DNA of 64,000 nucleotides from Synechococcus sp. KORDI-49 (lineage in GTDB: Bacteria > Cyanobacteriota > Cyanobacteriia > PCC-6307 > Cyanobiaceae): assembly GCF_000737575.1 (NCBI RefSeq), contig NZ_CP006270.1:1429163-1493162 (forward strand), in the 5' to 3' direction. Position numbers and translations under genes: made by a program. This document shows positions 21,748-34,839 of the stretch, piece after piece (the stretch's first letter is position 1; the number at the start of each line of letters is the position of its first letter). A model generated the notes under the pieces. The model did no database searches. It was not told the DNA's origin and saw only the letters and a list, made by a program, of their open reading frames with translations.

Positions 21748-22488
21748 ATGCAACCGGCTGAGACAACGCAAGCTCCAACCGTCATCTTCCGCCCGGCAGC
21801 TCAGCGTTTTCACAGCCGATTGGATTGGCTCGACTCCCGGCACAGTTTTTCATTCGCCGGCCATGTCGACCCCGACTGGATGGGTTTCGGCCCCCTCCGG
21901 GTGATCAATGACGACACCATCGCGGCAGGCAGAGGCTTCGGCATGCACCCGCATCGGGACATGGAGATCATCACGGTGATGGTGGACGGTGAACTCAGCC
22001 ACAAGGACTCCATGGGGCACAGCGCCGTGATCCATGCCGGAGAGGTGCAGAGGATGTCGGCCGGCACCGGCATCACCCACAGCGAGATGAACAACAGCAC
22101 GGAATCCTGCCGGCTTCTTCAGATCTGGATCGAACCTGAGGAGCGTGGCATTCCCACCGACTACGAGCAGAAATCCTTCCCGATCGATACCCAATGGACA
22201 CCGCTGATCTCTCCTCAGAGCAACAACGGTGCCATGCGGATTGCCCGAAGCGTGCATCTCTGGCGTGCCAGACCGGCACAGACGAGCCAACTGACGCTCC
22301 CCTCGACCGGCGGGCCGCTGCTCTGGCTTCAGGTCATCAGTGGCACGGTGAATCTCAACGGCAGCGACGCTGTTCCGGAGCGCTTGCAGCAAGGCGATGG
22401 GCTGGGCTTCCACCGAATGGATGCTGTCATCGATGATCTGAGCGCCGCCGATGCGGAAGCTGACATCCTGCTGTTCGCTCTGCCATGA
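21748..22488 (+). CDS. Pirin family protein
   Basis: A 246-aa bicupin of the pirin/YhhW family. The N-terminal cupin holds the metal ligands in GMHPHRDMEIIT, followed by TGITHSEMN, as in quercetinase-active pirins. The C-terminal cupin (about 150-240) is less conserved. Bacterial pirins can dioxygenate flavonols or act as redox-linked regulators; the role in cyanobacteria is unknown. The neighbouring FMN reductase suggests a redox or quinone context. Confidence 0.9.
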   Translation: MQPAETTQAPTVIFRPAAQRFHSRLDWLDSRHSFSFAGHVDPDWMGFGPLRVINDDTIAAGRGFGMHPHRDMEIITVMVDGELSHKDSMGHSAVIHAGEVQRMSAGTGITHSEMNNSTESCRLLQIWIEPEERGIPTDYEQKSFPIDTQWTPLISPQSNNGAMRIARSVHLWRARPAQTSQLTLPSTGGPLLWLQVISGTVNLNGSDAVPERLQQGDGLGFHRMDAVIDDLSAADAEADILLFALP

Positions 22489-22733
22489 CACACCAGATCT
22501 GGACGGTGTTGGCTTGATCACGTTGTATCCAAAATAACTGAAAACTGTCGCTTGAATCACATCGATTGCGCTGCAAGGCCTTTGAGTGACAGGTTTTTTC
22601 CGGGATGCATGGAGATTCTTCAGACCAGGCACCGTGATCCCAAAAAGATTCCGTTGATGACGAGCACACCAGATGTTGTGGCCTCAAATGACGGAGACAC
22701 AAACCGATGATCCCCTGAGCGATGGGATTCCTG

Positions 22734-22928
22734 ATGAGCCAACAGGCCGTGGTGCGTTATCGCGGCTTTCTCTTGCTGCCTCAGACCAACCAGAGCTGGC
22801 TGGTGAGACCGGAACGCAGTCCGATGCGTCTGCTCCCGTTTCGGACACCGTCCTGCTCTCTGGCCGATGTGAAAGCACTGTTGGACTGGCGACTGTCAGA
22901 ACAGACGTCGGAGATTCACGCTGCCTAG
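22734..22928 (+). CDS. Small conserved hypothetical protein
   Basis: A 64-aa protein from ATG 22734; another ATG four codons upstream at 22722 is possible. The sequence (YRGFLLLPQTNQSWLVRPE, then a C-terminal SLADVKALLDWRL) reads as a compact folded domain like the small picocyanobacterial proteins beginning 'Y-x-GF'. No function is known to me. It stands alone between the pirin gene and a convergent small gene. The 245 bases before it hold nothing I can name. Confidence 0.65.
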   Translation: MSQQAVVRYRGFLLLPQTNQSWLVRPERSPMRLLPFRTPSCSLADVKALLDWRLSEQTSEIHAA

Positions 22929-22935
22929 ACCCTGT

Positions 22936-23193
22936 TCAGGCAGCGGCTGGCGGAGGCGTGGGATCACCGATGGGCTGCAACGGGATCACCAGAGTGGCCC
23001 AATGATCAGGCCGTTCCGCCCGCACACGGCGGGAGCGACGCACGCCGAAGGGAACCCTCACGACATTCGTTCCTTCGATCGGAAGGGTGTGGCCCCGCTG
23101 CAGAGCGGATTCCAGACCCTCAGGCAATGCGGGCAGGACCGGTTCAACTCGGTCCGATGATTGATCGCTTTTGAAGATGGTCTTCCGATCCAT
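22936..23193 (-). CDS. Small hypothetical protein
   Basis: An 85-aa ORF from ATG 23193. The product is rich in Arg, Pro and Val, with a stretch DHWATLVIPLQPIGDP near the C-terminus. It ends seven bases from the convergent 64-aa gene. Its upstream region (23194-23331) is AT-rich, with a GTGAAAATTTACAC near-palindrome, which could hold its promoter. No family is recognised. It is called because it fills an otherwise empty, gene-sized space with plausible codon use. Confidence 0.5.
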   Translation of the reverse strand: MDRKTIFKSDQSSDRVEPVLPALPEGLESALQRGHTLPIEGTNVVRVPFGVRRSRRVRAERPDHWATLVIPLQPIGDPTPPPAAA

Positions 23194-23331
23194 GGTGTCC
23201 CCCGACAGACGAATCAGTTGTCGAATAGTTTGCAGCTGGTCGATGGTGGTCCTAATCGAACCAAATCAAGTTTTCGGTTTTCAGTGAAAATTTACACGCC
23301 TGAGCAAGGCAACACCAGATGATCCGGCGTT

Positions 23332-26214
<2,883 letters not shown>

Positions 26215-26270
26215 GGGGAGCGGCAGCGAAAATCCCGCCGATCGTAAAGAAGGGAGACCGGCGGCCGATG

Positions 26271-26660
26271 TCAGCTGGCGTTCACCTTGGCGCTGTAGGC
26301 CGCCGCATCAAGCAGGGACTCCATTTGGGATGCGTTGCCGGGCCGTATCACCAGCAGCCAGCCTTCCCCGTGTGGATCGTTCTGAAGTTCCTCTGGGCTC
26401 GCGAGCACAGCCTCGTTGCGTTGCACCACCTCGCCGTCGATCGGGGCGTACATGTCCTCCACGGCCTTGACGGATTCCACCGAACCGAAGCTGTCGCCTT
26501 TGCTGAGACTGGCGCCGACATCAGGAAGATCAACGAAGACGATGTCCCCCAGCTGATCCACTGCAAAAGCGCTGATGCCGACTCGCACCAGCTCGCCGTC
26601 GGCATTCGCGTATTCGTGGCTGTCGGCGAAGCGGAAGGATTCGGGAAACGCAAACGCCAT
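26271..26660 (-). CDS. gcvH: Glycine cleavage system H protein
   Basis: GcvH is the lipoyl carrier that moves between the P, T and L proteins. At 129 aa it has the usual length, with the lipoylated Lys65 in the [18 protein letters not shown] motif. It lies between the PLP gene (11 bases upstream) and gcvP (56 bases downstream), so the three probably form one transcript. gcvT is elsewhere, at 63.5 kb. Confidence 0.97.
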   Translation of the reverse strand: MAFAFPESFRFADSHEYANADGELVRVGISAFAVDQLGDIVFVDLPDVGASLSKGDSFGSVESVKAVEDMYAPIDGEVVQRNEAVLASPEELQNDPHGEGWLLVIRPGNASQMESLLDAAAYSAKVNAS

Positions 26661-26671
26661 CGTCTGGCGGA

Positions 26672-27973
26672 TCAGCAGCTCGCACCAGTCTGCGGGAGAT
26701 CGCGCAGCTCCGCAGCATCAAGAGCCGCCAGTGCCTCCTGGAGCGCGAGGCTGAGATGGGCCCGGTGGGTTCCGCCCTGCACGAAAAGATTGAACGGTTC
26801 CCGCAACGGAGCATCCGCGGAGAACTCGCTGGTCGAACCATCGATGAAGGTTCCGCCCGCCATCACCAGATCGCTGGCGTAACCAGGCATCGAAGCGGGC
26901 ACAGGATCCAGGTAGGAACCGACCGGGGACATGCTCTGGAATGCACGGCACACCACCTTGAGTGCCTCCGGTGAACCGAGGCGAACCGCCTGGATCAGAT
27001 CACTGCGGAACGCTCCCGGCGCAGGCTGAACGGCACACCCGAGCCGTTGAAACACCCCCGCCACCAGATCCGCTCCGATCAGGGCCTCCGCGACCATCTG
27101 CGGCGCCAGGAACAAACCCTGAAGCACAAGACGCTGGAGATCAAAACCGGTTCCACCCTCCCGGCCGATTCCCGGAGCCGTGAGACGGCAGCAGGCCTGC
27201 TCCACCAGATCAGACCGACCCGCTACGTAGCCCCCGGCCGGAGCGATGGTGCCACCGAGATTCTTGATCAGGGAACCGGCGATCAGATCCGCTCCGACAT
27301 GCGGTGGTTCCTGTTCTTCCACCAATTCGCCATAGCAGTTGTCAACGAAGCAGACGCAATCGGGCTGAGACGCGTGGATGCGTTCGCAGCAGCGTCCGAT
27401 CTCCGCAACGGAAATCGACGGGCGCCAGCTGTAGCCGCAGCTGCGCTGAATCAGCACCATCCGGGTCGGGACCTCCAGAGCCTGATCCAGTGCAGCTGTG
27501 TTGATCCCACCGTCCGGTGTCAGCTCCAGTTCGTCGTAGCGGACACCGAATTCAGCCAGGGATCCCTGCCCCTGCTCCCGCAGACCGATCACCTCCTCCA
27601 GGGTGTCGTAGGGCCGGCCTGTGATCGACAGCAGACGATCCCCGGGGCGAAGCACACCGAACAGTGCCGAAGCGATCGCATGGGTACCGCTGACGAACTG
27701 AAGCCGCACGGCCGCAGCCTCAGCGCCGAGCACGCGCGCAAACACCCGATCCACCACATCGCGTCCCTGGTCCCCGTGTCCGTATCCGGTCAGAGAGGCG
27801 AAATGCTGCGTGCCGACACGCTCCTCGGCCATCGCGGCCAACACCCGCTGAAGTCGCGGTTCAACCGCTGCCGTGCGTTGTGCCGCTGACGATGCCTGCG
27901 ACAGGGCCACATCCGCGACAAGAGAACGGGCCCGCGCCCGCATTGAGGCTGTTACTTCACCAGTCTTCACCAT
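26672..27973 (-). CDS. Methionine gamma-lyase-like PLP protein ('aluminium resistance' family)
   Basis: A 433-aa fold-type I PLP enzyme of the family often called aluminium resistance protein. Visible motifs include FVSGTHAIASALFGVLRPGD (cofactor phosphate region), the Asp in CVCFVDNCYGE and the Schiff-base Lys237 in GSLIKNLGG. Members resemble cystathionine/methionine gamma-lyases, but the in vivo substrate is not established. Placement directly before gcvH suggests it shares regulation with glycine cleavage. The ATG at 27973 was chosen; a longer frame reaches 28090 but its extra residues look non-coding. Confidence 0.85.
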   Translation of the reverse strand: MVKTGEVTASMRARARSLVADVALSQASSAAQRTAAVEPRLQRVLAAMAEERVGTQHFASLTGYGHGDQGRDVVDRVFARVLGAEAAAVRLQFVSGTHAIASALFGVLRPGDRLLSITGRPYDTLEEVIGLREQGQGSLAEFGVRYDELELTPDGGINTAALDQALEVPTRMVLIQRSCGYSWRPSISVAEIGRCCERIHASQPDCVCFVDNCYGELVEEQEPPHVGADLIAGSLIKNLGGTIAPAGGYVAGRSDLVEQACCRLTAPGIGREGGTGFDLQRLVLQGLFLAPQMVAEALIGADLVAGVFQRLGCAVQPAPGAFRSDLIQAVRLGSPEALKVVCRAFQSMSPVGSYLDPVPASMPGYASDLVMAGGTFIDGSTSEFSADAPLREPFNLFVQGGTHRAHLSLALQEALAALDAAELRDLPQTGASC

Positions 27974-28138
27974 GTCACTCCCGGCTCCAGGCCTGCTGCG
28001 TGCCTCCATGCTGCGTCTCTCCCGTAGGGGTTTCACCACTGGTTGCAGCGTCAATTCCTTTAGATTTCCGTCAATACAGGCAAAAACCACTCACCGTGTT
28101 TGCGCACGAGCGGTTCTGCCAAACCCTGGAGTTTCCTG

Positions 28139-29050
28139 TTGGTATCCACCCAAACAGCTGACACCCGCGAGCTTCGGCAGCGGGCGGCGGTGATGGCCCC
28201 CCGCGGTCCATTGTCGGCGCGGCAGCGACGCATCAAGTGGGGAACCACCAGCTTCATGCTGGTGATGCATGTCCTTGCAACGGTCGCCCTGCTGCCACGG
28301 TTCTGGAGCTGGCAGGGCTTTGTGGCCTTCGGGGTTCTGTACTGGATGACCGTGCTGGGGGTCACGCTCGGACTGCATCGCCTGGTCGCCCACCGCAGCC
28401 TCGTCGTCCCGGTGTGGGTTGAGCGCATGCTGGTGCTCATGGGAACCCTGGCCTGCCAGAGCGGTCCGATTGAATGGGTGGGACTGCATCGCCACCACCA
28501 CCGTTTCTCCGATCAGGTCACCGATCATCACGATGCCGGTCGCGGACTCTGGTGGAGCCACAGCGAGTGGATGCTGCACGAGATTCCCGCTCTGAAAGAG
28601 CTGGACCGATACGCAGGCGATCTCCAATGCGATCCCTTCTATCGCTGGTTGGATCGCTGGTTCCTGCTGCTGCAGATTCCTCTCGGACTCAGCCTTTACT
28701 GGATCGGCGAAGCGGCTCAGATCCACGGTGGTGGACTTGGACTGGTTCTCTGGGCGATTCCACTGCGCCTCGTGGTGGTGTATCACGTCACCTGGCTGGT
28801 GAATTCCGCCACCCATGCCTTCGGTTACAGGAATTTCGACTGTCCGGATCTTTCCAGGAACTGCTGGTGGGTGGCACTGCTCTCGTTCGGCGAGGGCTGG
28901 CACAACAACCACCATGCCCATCCCGCCAGCGCCCGGCATGGTCTGCGCTGGTTCGAATTCGACCTCACCTGGCAGCACATCCGGTTGCTGAAACGCTTCG
29001 GCCTCGCCAGTCGGGTTCGCACCGCCCGCTACGTAGGCGGCGCCTCCTGA
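28139..29050 (+). CDS. Fatty acid desaturase, delta-9 (DesC-type)
   Basis: A 303-aa membrane di-iron desaturase. The three histidine boxes are clear: HRLVAH, HRHHH and HNNHH, with hydrophobic spans between them. The arrangement matches acyl-lipid/acyl-CoA delta-9 desaturases, which introduce the first double bond and adjust membrane fluidity. I favour the TTG at 28139 because a GGAG ribosome site ends seven bases before it. Other in-frame options are TTG 28100 and ATG 28193. It is divergent from the PLP gene across about 165 bases. Confidence 0.9.
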   Translation: MVSTQTADTRELRQRAAVMAPRGPLSARQRRIKWGTTSFMLVMHVLATVALLPRFWSWQGFVAFGVLYWMTVLGVTLGLHRLVAHRSLVVPVWVERMLVLMGTLACQSGPIEWVGLHRHHHRFSDQVTDHHDAGRGLWWSHSEWMLHEIPALKELDRYAGDLQCDPFYRWLDRWFLLLQIPLGLSLYWIGEAAQIHGGGLGLVLWAIPLRLVVVYHVTWLVNSATHAFGYRNFDCPDLSRNCWWVALLSFGEGWHNNHHAHPASARHGLRWFEFDLTWQHIRLLKRFGLASRVRTARYVGGAS

Positions 29051-29117
29051 ATCCAATCCCGATCGGCCACGTCGTAACGTGGTCGATCGCACCGAAACCG
29101 TCGTCCGTCCCGGTCCC

Positions 29118-29576
29118 ATGCCCAAGCGTGTTCAAGTCGTCCTGAACGAGGACGTCCTCAGTCTCGGAAAGGACGGGGATCTGGTGGAAGTCGCTCCCGG
29201 TTACGCACGAAACTTCCTGTTGCCTTTCGGCAAGGCCGTTCCTCTCACCCCCGCGGTGATGAAGCAGGTGGAGCATCGACGTGCCAAGGAAGCAGAGCGC
29301 CAGGCCGCCCTCAAGCAGCAGGCTCTCGACTTCCGAACCGCCCTTGACACCATCGGCCGCTTCACGGTCAAGAAGCAGACCGGTGAAGACAACGTCCTGT
29401 TCGGAACCGTGACCAACGGTGACGTGGCCGAAGCCATCGAAGACGCCACCAAGAAGGAGATCGACCGCCGCGACATCGTGGTTCCGGAGATTCATCGCAC
29501 GGGCAAGTACACCGTGACCGTGAAGCTGCACACCGAGGTCACAGCTGAGATCAATCTCGAGGTGGTCAGCTATTGA
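29118..29576 (+). CDS. rplI: 50S ribosomal protein L9
   Basis: A 152-aa protein with the L9 N-terminal domain ([32 protein letters not shown]), a central helix rich in Lys, Glu and Ala, and the C-terminal domain ending in EINLEVVSY. It binds the base of the L1 stalk on 23S rRNA. The ATG at 29118 gives the standard start; the earlier in-frame GTG is not used in the family. dnaB follows 61 bases later, the common cyanobacterial order. Confidence 0.97.
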   Translation: MPKRVQVVLNEDVLSLGKDGDLVEVAPGYARNFLLPFGKAVPLTPAVMKQVEHRRAKEAERQAALKQQALDFRTALDTIGRFTVKKQTGEDNVLFGTVTNGDVAEAIEDATKKEIDRRDIVVPEIHRTGKYTVTVKLHTEVTAEINLEVVSY

Positions 29577-29637
29577 CCCCTGGCCAAACGGCGCAGCCGG
29601 GCCAGAGTGTGAAACCTGATTGCGTCGACCGGCCGCC

Positions 29638-31053
29638 ATGGTGAGTGTTCCCCTTGGTGATCAAGGCGAGTCAGCCGAAGGGGGACGCCGCGGCTTCGCC
29701 CGTGGGCGTCGTGATCAAGAGCCCAGCTTCGAGGCCCTGCCCGATTCCGTTCCGCCCCAGAACCTCGAGGCGGAGGAAGCGGTTCTGGGAGGCATCCTGC
29801 TGGACCCTGACGCCATCGGTCGTGTCGCCGATGTTCTGCAACCGGAGGCGTTCTATCTGAATGCCCACCGCGAAATCTTTCGAACCGCCCTGATGCTGCA
29901 CGGTCAGGGCAAACCCACAGACCTGACGGCGATGACCGCCTGGCTGGCGGACACCGGTTCCCTGGAGAAGGTGGGTGGCAACGGCCGTCTGATCGAACTG
30001 GTGGAGCGGGTGAGCTCCACGGCCTCGATCGAGCAGGTGGCGCGACTGGTGATGGACAAATTTCTCCGCCGTCAGCTGATCCGCTCCGGCAACGAGGTCA
30101 TCAAGCTGGGCTTCGATCAGAGCCTGCCCATGGATCAGGTGCTGGATCAGGCGGAGCAGACGATCTTTGCCATCAGCCAGGAAAAGCCCTCGAAGGGACT
30201 CACTCCCACCGCCGAGATCCTCACCCAGACCTTTGAAGAAATTGAAAGTCGCTCTCTGGGCACCTCGGTAGCCGGGATCCCGGTGAACTTCTACGACCTG
30301 GATGCCATGACCCAGGGTCTCCAGAGGAGTGATCTGATCATCGTGGCCGGTCGTCCAGCCATGGGTAAAACCTCGATCGTGCTCAACCTGGCCAAGAACG
30401 TGGCCCAGCTGCACGACCTGCCGGTCTGCGTGTTCTCTCTGGAGATGAGCAAGGAGCAGCTCACCTACAGGCTGCTGTCGATGGAGGTGGGCATTGAAGC
30501 TGGCCGGCTGCGTACAGGCCGGTTGCAGCAGGAGGAATGGCCACTGTTGGGGCAGGGCATCAACAGCCTCGGCCAGCTGCCGATCTACATCGACGACAAA
30601 CCCAACTCCGGCGTGCTGGAAATGCGTTCCCTCTGCCGGAGGCTGATGGCGGAACAAGGCAAAGAGCTGGGACTGGTGGTGATCGACTACCTGCAGCTGA
30701 TGGAAGGCTCCAGCCCGGACAACAGGGTGCAGGAAATCTCCCGGATCACCCGTGCCCTGAAAGGCATGGCCCGGGAACTGAACGTGCCGGTGATCGCCCT
30801 CTCCCAGCTGAGCCGTGGCGTGGAATCGCGCACCAACAAACGGCCGATGCTGAGCGACCTGCGGGAATCAGGCTCAATCGAACAGGATGCCGATCTGGTG
30901 CTGATGATCTACCGCGACGAGTACTACAACCCGGAAACTCCGGATCGAGGCATCACCGAAGTGATCGTGACCAAGCACCGCAACGGACCGGTGGGCACGG
31001 TGAAGCTGCTGTTCGAGCCCCAGTTCACCCGCTTCCGCAACCTAGCGGCGTGA
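29638..31053 (+). CDS. dnaB: Replicative DNA helicase DnaB
   Basis: A 471-aa hexameric helicase that unwinds DNA at the replication fork. The N-terminal primase-interaction domain starts at PQNLEAEEAVLGG, and the RecA-like C-terminal domain has Walker A GRPAMGKTS and Walker B VVIDYLQLM, plus the SLEMSKEQL and LRESGSIEQDAD motifs. No intein interrupts it, although cyanobacterial dnaB genes often carry one. The start is ATG 29638. Confidence 0.97.
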   Translation: MVSVPLGDQGESAEGGRRGFARGRRDQEPSFEALPDSVPPQNLEAEEAVLGGILLDPDAIGRVADVLQPEAFYLNAHREIFRTALMLHGQGKPTDLTAMTAWLADTGSLEKVGGNGRLIELVERVSSTASIEQVARLVMDKFLRRQLIRSGNEVIKLGFDQSLPMDQVLDQAEQTIFAISQEKPSKGLTPTAEILTQTFEEIESRSLGTSVAGIPVNFYDLDAMTQGLQRSDLIIVAGRPAMGKTSIVLNLAKNVAQLHDLPVCVFSLEMSKEQLTYRLLSMEVGIEAGRLRTGRLQQEEWPLLGQGINSLGQLPIYIDDKPNSGVLEMRSLCRRLMAEQGKELGLVVIDYLQLMEGSSPDNRVQEISRITRALKGMARELNVPVIALSQLSRGVESRTNKRPMLSDLRESGSIEQDADLVLMIYRDEYYNPETPDRGITEVIVTKHRNGPVGTVKLLFEPQFTRFRNLAA

Positions 31054-31139
31054 GAATCCGGTGACCTTCCGGTTGTTGAGTTCTCCGGAAGGGAAGCCAC
31101 CAGCTGAGAATTGCGGAGCGTTCTGGTGGGCCCCTAACG

Positions 31140-32123
31140 GTGAAGGTTTTGGACGCCCGCTTTCAGAGCTGCGCCGATCTCCAGAGCCTGTCCCAGCCTG
31201 TCTCTCCAAACCTGAGCGCACTCCAACTCAGCGAAGGCCCTCTGGTGGGACGTCTGCGGATCATCAGTTGCGGTTTCTTCCGTCTCAACCAGTTGGAGAT
31301 CAACCAGACGCTGTTCCTCAGCGGCACCCGACGCCCGAGGCCCTGCACGATCGCCATTCCGCTGAGTGACCCACCAGCGACTGATCCCATCCGGGCCCAG
31401 GGGGTCTGCATGCCCTGGCCCGGAATGATGGGTTACAACGACCATCTGAACGATTGCGATCTGCGTTTGCCGGCAGGCACCACCCTGGCCACGGTGACCA
31501 TCTCCAGAGATCACCTGCTGGAGCGACACAGCCAGCACAGGGCAGGACAGCTGACCTTGGATCGCTGGAAAGACACCAATCAGCTGGAACTGCGGGAACC
31601 TCTGCGCTCGGAACTGCGAGCCCGGTTGAGACACCTGATTGAGCAACACGATCAGGCCACCGATCCGAGAGAGGTGGACGAGCTGATCGGATGCCTGCTA
31701 CGCGCTTTCGAGGATGTCGAGGTGGATTCCATGACGTTCGGTCAAAGAGAAGCTCGCCATGAAGCGGCCATCGAGCTGCTGCACTGGTTTTCGTGTCATT
31801 CCGACCAGAACCTCACCATGGATGAGCTGAGTGCGGTCTTGTATCAGTCGCGCACCTCCCTGTTCAAGGGCTGTCAGGAGCATTTCGGTCAAACCCCGCA
31901 GAAGCTTCAGCGATCGATCCGCCTCGATCTGGTGCGGCAGCTGCTGCTGGATCCCAACCGCTGTGATGGCATCCACCTGCAAGGAGTTGGAGCGATCGCG
32001 GCTCATCTGGGCTTCACCAGTCGCAGCCACTTCGCTCGCCGCTACAGAAAGCAGTACGGGGAGCTGCCTCAGGAGACGCTGCAGCGAAGCAAGACCCCCG
32101 GCGGATCAGATCCGCTTCCGTAG
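31140..32123 (+). CDS. AraC-family transcriptional regulator
   Basis: A 327-aa regulator. The C-terminal ~100 residues hold the two helix-turn-helix motifs of the AraC family ([26 protein letters not shown] and [26 protein letters not shown]). The N-terminal part (about 1-200) is a putative ligand-binding domain with no match I can name. PchR-like AraC regulators have this layout, so a metal- or siderophore-type signal is possible but unproven. The start is GTG 31140. It lies between dnaB and mnmG, giving no hint about targets. Confidence 0.85.
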   Translation: MKVLDARFQSCADLQSLSQPVSPNLSALQLSEGPLVGRLRIISCGFFRLNQLEINQTLFLSGTRRPRPCTIAIPLSDPPATDPIRAQGVCMPWPGMMGYNDHLNDCDLRLPAGTTLATVTISRDHLLERHSQHRAGQLTLDRWKDTNQLELREPLRSELRARLRHLIEQHDQATDPREVDELIGCLLRAFEDVEVDSMTFGQREARHEAAIELLHWFSCHSDQNLTMDELSAVLYQSRTSLFKGCQEHFGQTPQKLQRSIRLDLVRQLLLDPNRCDGIHLQGVGAIAAHLGFTSRSHFARRYRKQYGELPQETLQRSKTPGGSDPLP

Positions 32124-32140
32124 CTGCGGATAATGAATCC

Positions 32141-34072
32141 ATGAGCTTCACCACGACCCCGAGCGAAGTCTTCGACGTGATCGTCGTGGGAGGTGGTCAC
32201 GCCGGCTGTGAGGCCGCGATCACCGCTGCACGGCTGGGGCTGAACACGGCCCTGTTCACCCTCAATCTCGACCGAATCGCCTGGCAACCGTGCAATCCCG
32301 CCGTGGGCGGACCGGCCAAGAGCCAACTGGTCCACGAAGTCGATGCCCTCGGTGGCGTGATCGGTCGCCTGGCCGATGCCACAGCGATCCAGAAACGCAT
32401 CCTCAACGCCAGCCGCGGACCCGCTGTCTGGGCCCTACGCGCCCAGACCGACAAACGCCTCTACTCCCGCCAGATGCTGCAGCTGCTGCAGCACACCCCC
32501 AACCTGGCCCTGCGCGAAGCGATGGTCACTGGCCTTGAGGTGAGTGGCGACGGCGCTCAGCAACGCATCACCGGTATCCGCACCTATTTCGGCAGCACCT
32601 ACAGCGCCGCAGCCGTGATCCTCACCGCCGGCACCTTTCTGGGAGGCCGCATCTGGGTGGGGCATCAATCGATGGCAGCAGGCCGCGCCGGCGAGCAGGC
32701 CGCCGAAGGCCTCACGGAAGCCCTCCAGCAACTCGGCTTCCACACTGACCGACTCAAGACGGGCACCCCCGCGCGGGTGGACCGGCGCAGCATCGCCCTC
32801 GATCAGCTGGAGGAACAGCCCAGCGATGCAGCCGATCGCTTCTTCTCCTTTGATCCGGCAGCCTGGACGAGCGGTGAGCAGATGAGCTGCCACATCACCC
32901 GCACCACCGCCGCCACCCATCAACTCATCCGCGACAACCTCGAGCAGACCGCCATCTACGGAGGTGTGATCGACAGCAAAGGTCCCCGCTACTGCCCTTC
33001 GATCGAAGACAAGATCGTTCGTTTCGCCGATAAGGACAGCCACCAGATCTTCCTGGAGCCGGAAGGACGGGACACCCCGGAGATCTACGTGCAGGGCTTC
33101 TCCACAGGGCTGCCGGAATCGATCCAACTGCAGCTGCTGCGCACCCTGCCCGGCCTGGAGCAATGCCTGATGCTGCGACCCGCCTATGCGGTGGATTACG
33201 ACTACCTGCCCGCCACGCAGCTCAAACCCTCCCTGGAAACCAAACGGGTCCAGGGCCTGTTCAGCGCCGGTCAGCTCAACGGCACCACCGGCTACGAGGA
33301 GGCCGCAGCTCAGGGCCTGGTGGCCGGCATCAATGCCGCTCGGCTCATCGGAGGCCAGGAGCCGGTGCACTTCCCCCGTGAGGGCAGCTACATCGGCACG
33401 ATGATCGACGACCTGGTGAGCAAGGACCTTCGCGAGCCCTACAGAGTGCTCACCAGCCGCAGCGAATACCGGCTGATCCTGCGGGGCGACAACGCCGACC
33501 GGCGCCTCACTCCTCTCGGCCGCGAACTCGGCCTGATCGACGACCGGCGCTGGCGGATCTTCGAAGACAAACTTCAGGCGATGGAGGCCGAGAAGCGTCG
33601 GCTGGAAACGGTGCGGCTGAAAGCGAGCGATCCCTCTGCAGCGGCGGTTGAGCAGCAGACCGGTGCGGCAATCAAGGGCTCGATCACCCTGGCGGACCTG
33701 CTGCGCCGACCTGGCATGCACGCCGCCGATCTGGTGGAGCACGGCCTCGCCGATGCCGACCTGCCTCTGCCGGTGCGGGAAGGCGCCGAAATCGACATCA
33801 AGTACAGCGGCTATCTGCAACGGCAGCAGCAGCAGATCGATCAGGTGAAACGTCAGAGCCAGCGCAAGCTGCCCTCCGATGTGGAGTACGCCGGCATCGG
33901 CACCCTGTCGCGCGAGGCTCGCGAAAAACTGAGTGAGATCCGTCCTGCCACCCTGGGGCAGGCCAGCCGCATTCCCGGTGTCAGCCAGGCGGACATCACA
34001 GCCCTGCTGATGTGGCTGGAGCTGCGTCAACGGCAGCAGAAGGACCTCGCCGCTGCCGGTCAGGCTCGATAG
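32141..34072 (+). CDS. mnmG: tRNA uridine-5-carboxymethylaminomethyl modification enzyme MnmG
   Basis: MnmG (GidA) binds FAD and works with MnmE to modify the wobble uridine U34 of some tRNAs. The 643-aa length is normal. The N-terminal FAD motif is [12 protein letters not shown], with the family signatures [15 protein letters not shown] and [21 protein letters not shown]. The C-terminal helical domain that contacts MnmE ends near [19 protein letters not shown]. The start is ATG 32141, 17 bases after the regulator gene. Confidence 0.97.
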   Translation: MSFTTTPSEVFDVIVVGGGHAGCEAAITAARLGLNTALFTLNLDRIAWQPCNPAVGGPAKSQLVHEVDALGGVIGRLADATAIQKRILNASRGPAVWALRAQTDKRLYSRQMLQLLQHTPNLALREAMVTGLEVSGDGAQQRITGIRTYFGSTYSAAAVILTAGTFLGGRIWVGHQSMAAGRAGEQAAEGLTEALQQLGFHTDRLKTGTPARVDRRSIALDQLEEQPSDAADRFFSFDPAAWTSGEQMSCHITRTTAATHQLIRDNLEQTAIYGGVIDSKGPRYCPSIEDKIVRFADKDSHQIFLEPEGRDTPEIYVQGFSTGLPESIQLQLLRTLPGLEQCLMLRPAYAVDYDYLPATQLKPSLETKRVQGLFSAGQLNGTTGYEEAAAQGLVAGINAARLIGGQEPVHFPREGSYIGTMIDDLVSKDLREPYRVLTSRSEYRLILRGDNADRRLTPLGRELGLIDDRRWRIFEDKLQAMEAEKRRLETVRLKASDPSAAAVEQQTGAAIKGSITLADLLRRPGMHAADLVEHGLADADLPLPVREGAEIDIKYSGYLQRQQQQIDQVKRQSQRKLPSDVEYAGIGTLSREAREKLSEIRPATLGQASRIPGVSQADITALLMWLELRQRQQKDLAAAGQAR

Positions 34073-34096
34073 CGTTGGGACCATCGGCCATCAGCC

Positions 34097-34780
34097 TTGG
34101 CATCACGCCTTCCCACGTCGCGTGCTTACTGGAACCTGCGCGCCGAGCAGGTGATGGACAGGGTGTTCGCCGACCCGGCACTTCGGAGGGATGCCAACCA
34201 TCTGGTGCCGGTTGATGTTGCTGTACACGAACCACAGCCGCTGCCCCCTGCGGACAACCCGCCACGCGGGGCTGACAGCTGGCAGATTCCACTACTGACC
34301 GCCGTCACGGCAGCATCAGTTGTCTCCATGGCCTGGCTGACCGGCAACTGGCAGACCACCAGTGCACGCCTCGAGCAGGAACGCCAGCTGCTGCTCATCG
34401 AGCGATTGCGTCCGCAACCACCCATCAGCACTGCAGAGCCGAAACCGGAACCTCCAGCCGTGACAACGCCGGCACCCAAGCTCTCACCAGCACCCACAGT
34501 CGCGCTGGAACCGCTGACTCTGCCTCTCCGGACACCCCAACCCCAACCCCCCGTCACCGCGCCAGTGATTCAGGACGAGCTGCCTCAGCTCACCGGTGTG
34601 GTGCAGGGACCCGGCAACAGCAGCTCGGCGATTTTTCAGCTGGGCAGCAACTCCCTCTCCAGCGGGATTGGAACCGCCATCGGGTCGAGCGGCTGGGTGC
34701 TGGAGTCCGTCAGCGAAAGCGGGGCCGTGATCAGCCGCGACGGCCAGCGCCGCAGCCTGGCGGTGGGAGGGATCCACTGA
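34097..34780 (+). CDS. Hypothetical single-span protein with a PilP/GspC-like C-terminal domain
   Basis: A 227-aa protein. One membrane span is visible around residues 73-89 (PLLTAVTAASVVSMAWLTG), followed by a short coiled-coil-like stretch and a long Pro-rich linker (about 112-160). The final ~65 residues (LTGVVQGPGNSSSAIFQLG, GSSGWVLESVSESGAVISRDG) have the repeat pattern of small beta domains in PilP/GspC pilus and secretion proteins. That resemblance is by eye only. The start is uncertain: TTG 34097 is used because residues before Met20 look conserved. Confidence 0.6.
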   Translation: MASRLPTSRAYWNLRAEQVMDRVFADPALRRDANHLVPVDVAVHEPQPLPPADNPPRGADSWQIPLLTAVTAASVVSMAWLTGNWQTTSARLEQERQLLLIERLRPQPPISTAEPKPEPPAVTTPAPKLSPAPTVALEPLTLPLRTPQPQPPVTAPVIQDELPQLTGVVQGPGNSSSAIFQLGSNSLSSGIGTAIGSSGWVLESVSESGAVISRDGQRRSLAVGGIH

Positions 34781-34839
34781 CATCTGCTGGCTCACTTCTG
34801 CCCTCTCCGCAGCATCTGTGGCAGGCCCCCACCGCGGCC

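Noticed and set aside
22489-22733. Intergenic GTATCCAAAATAAC as an NtcA site
   Set aside because: Only one half-site matches (GTA); the other end is AAC rather than TAC, and no promoter position supports it.
27974-28138. CGGGAGAG on the minus strand before the PLP gene as a glycine riboswitch start
   Set aside because: The required CTCAGG...AAGGAC part is absent in the following bases.
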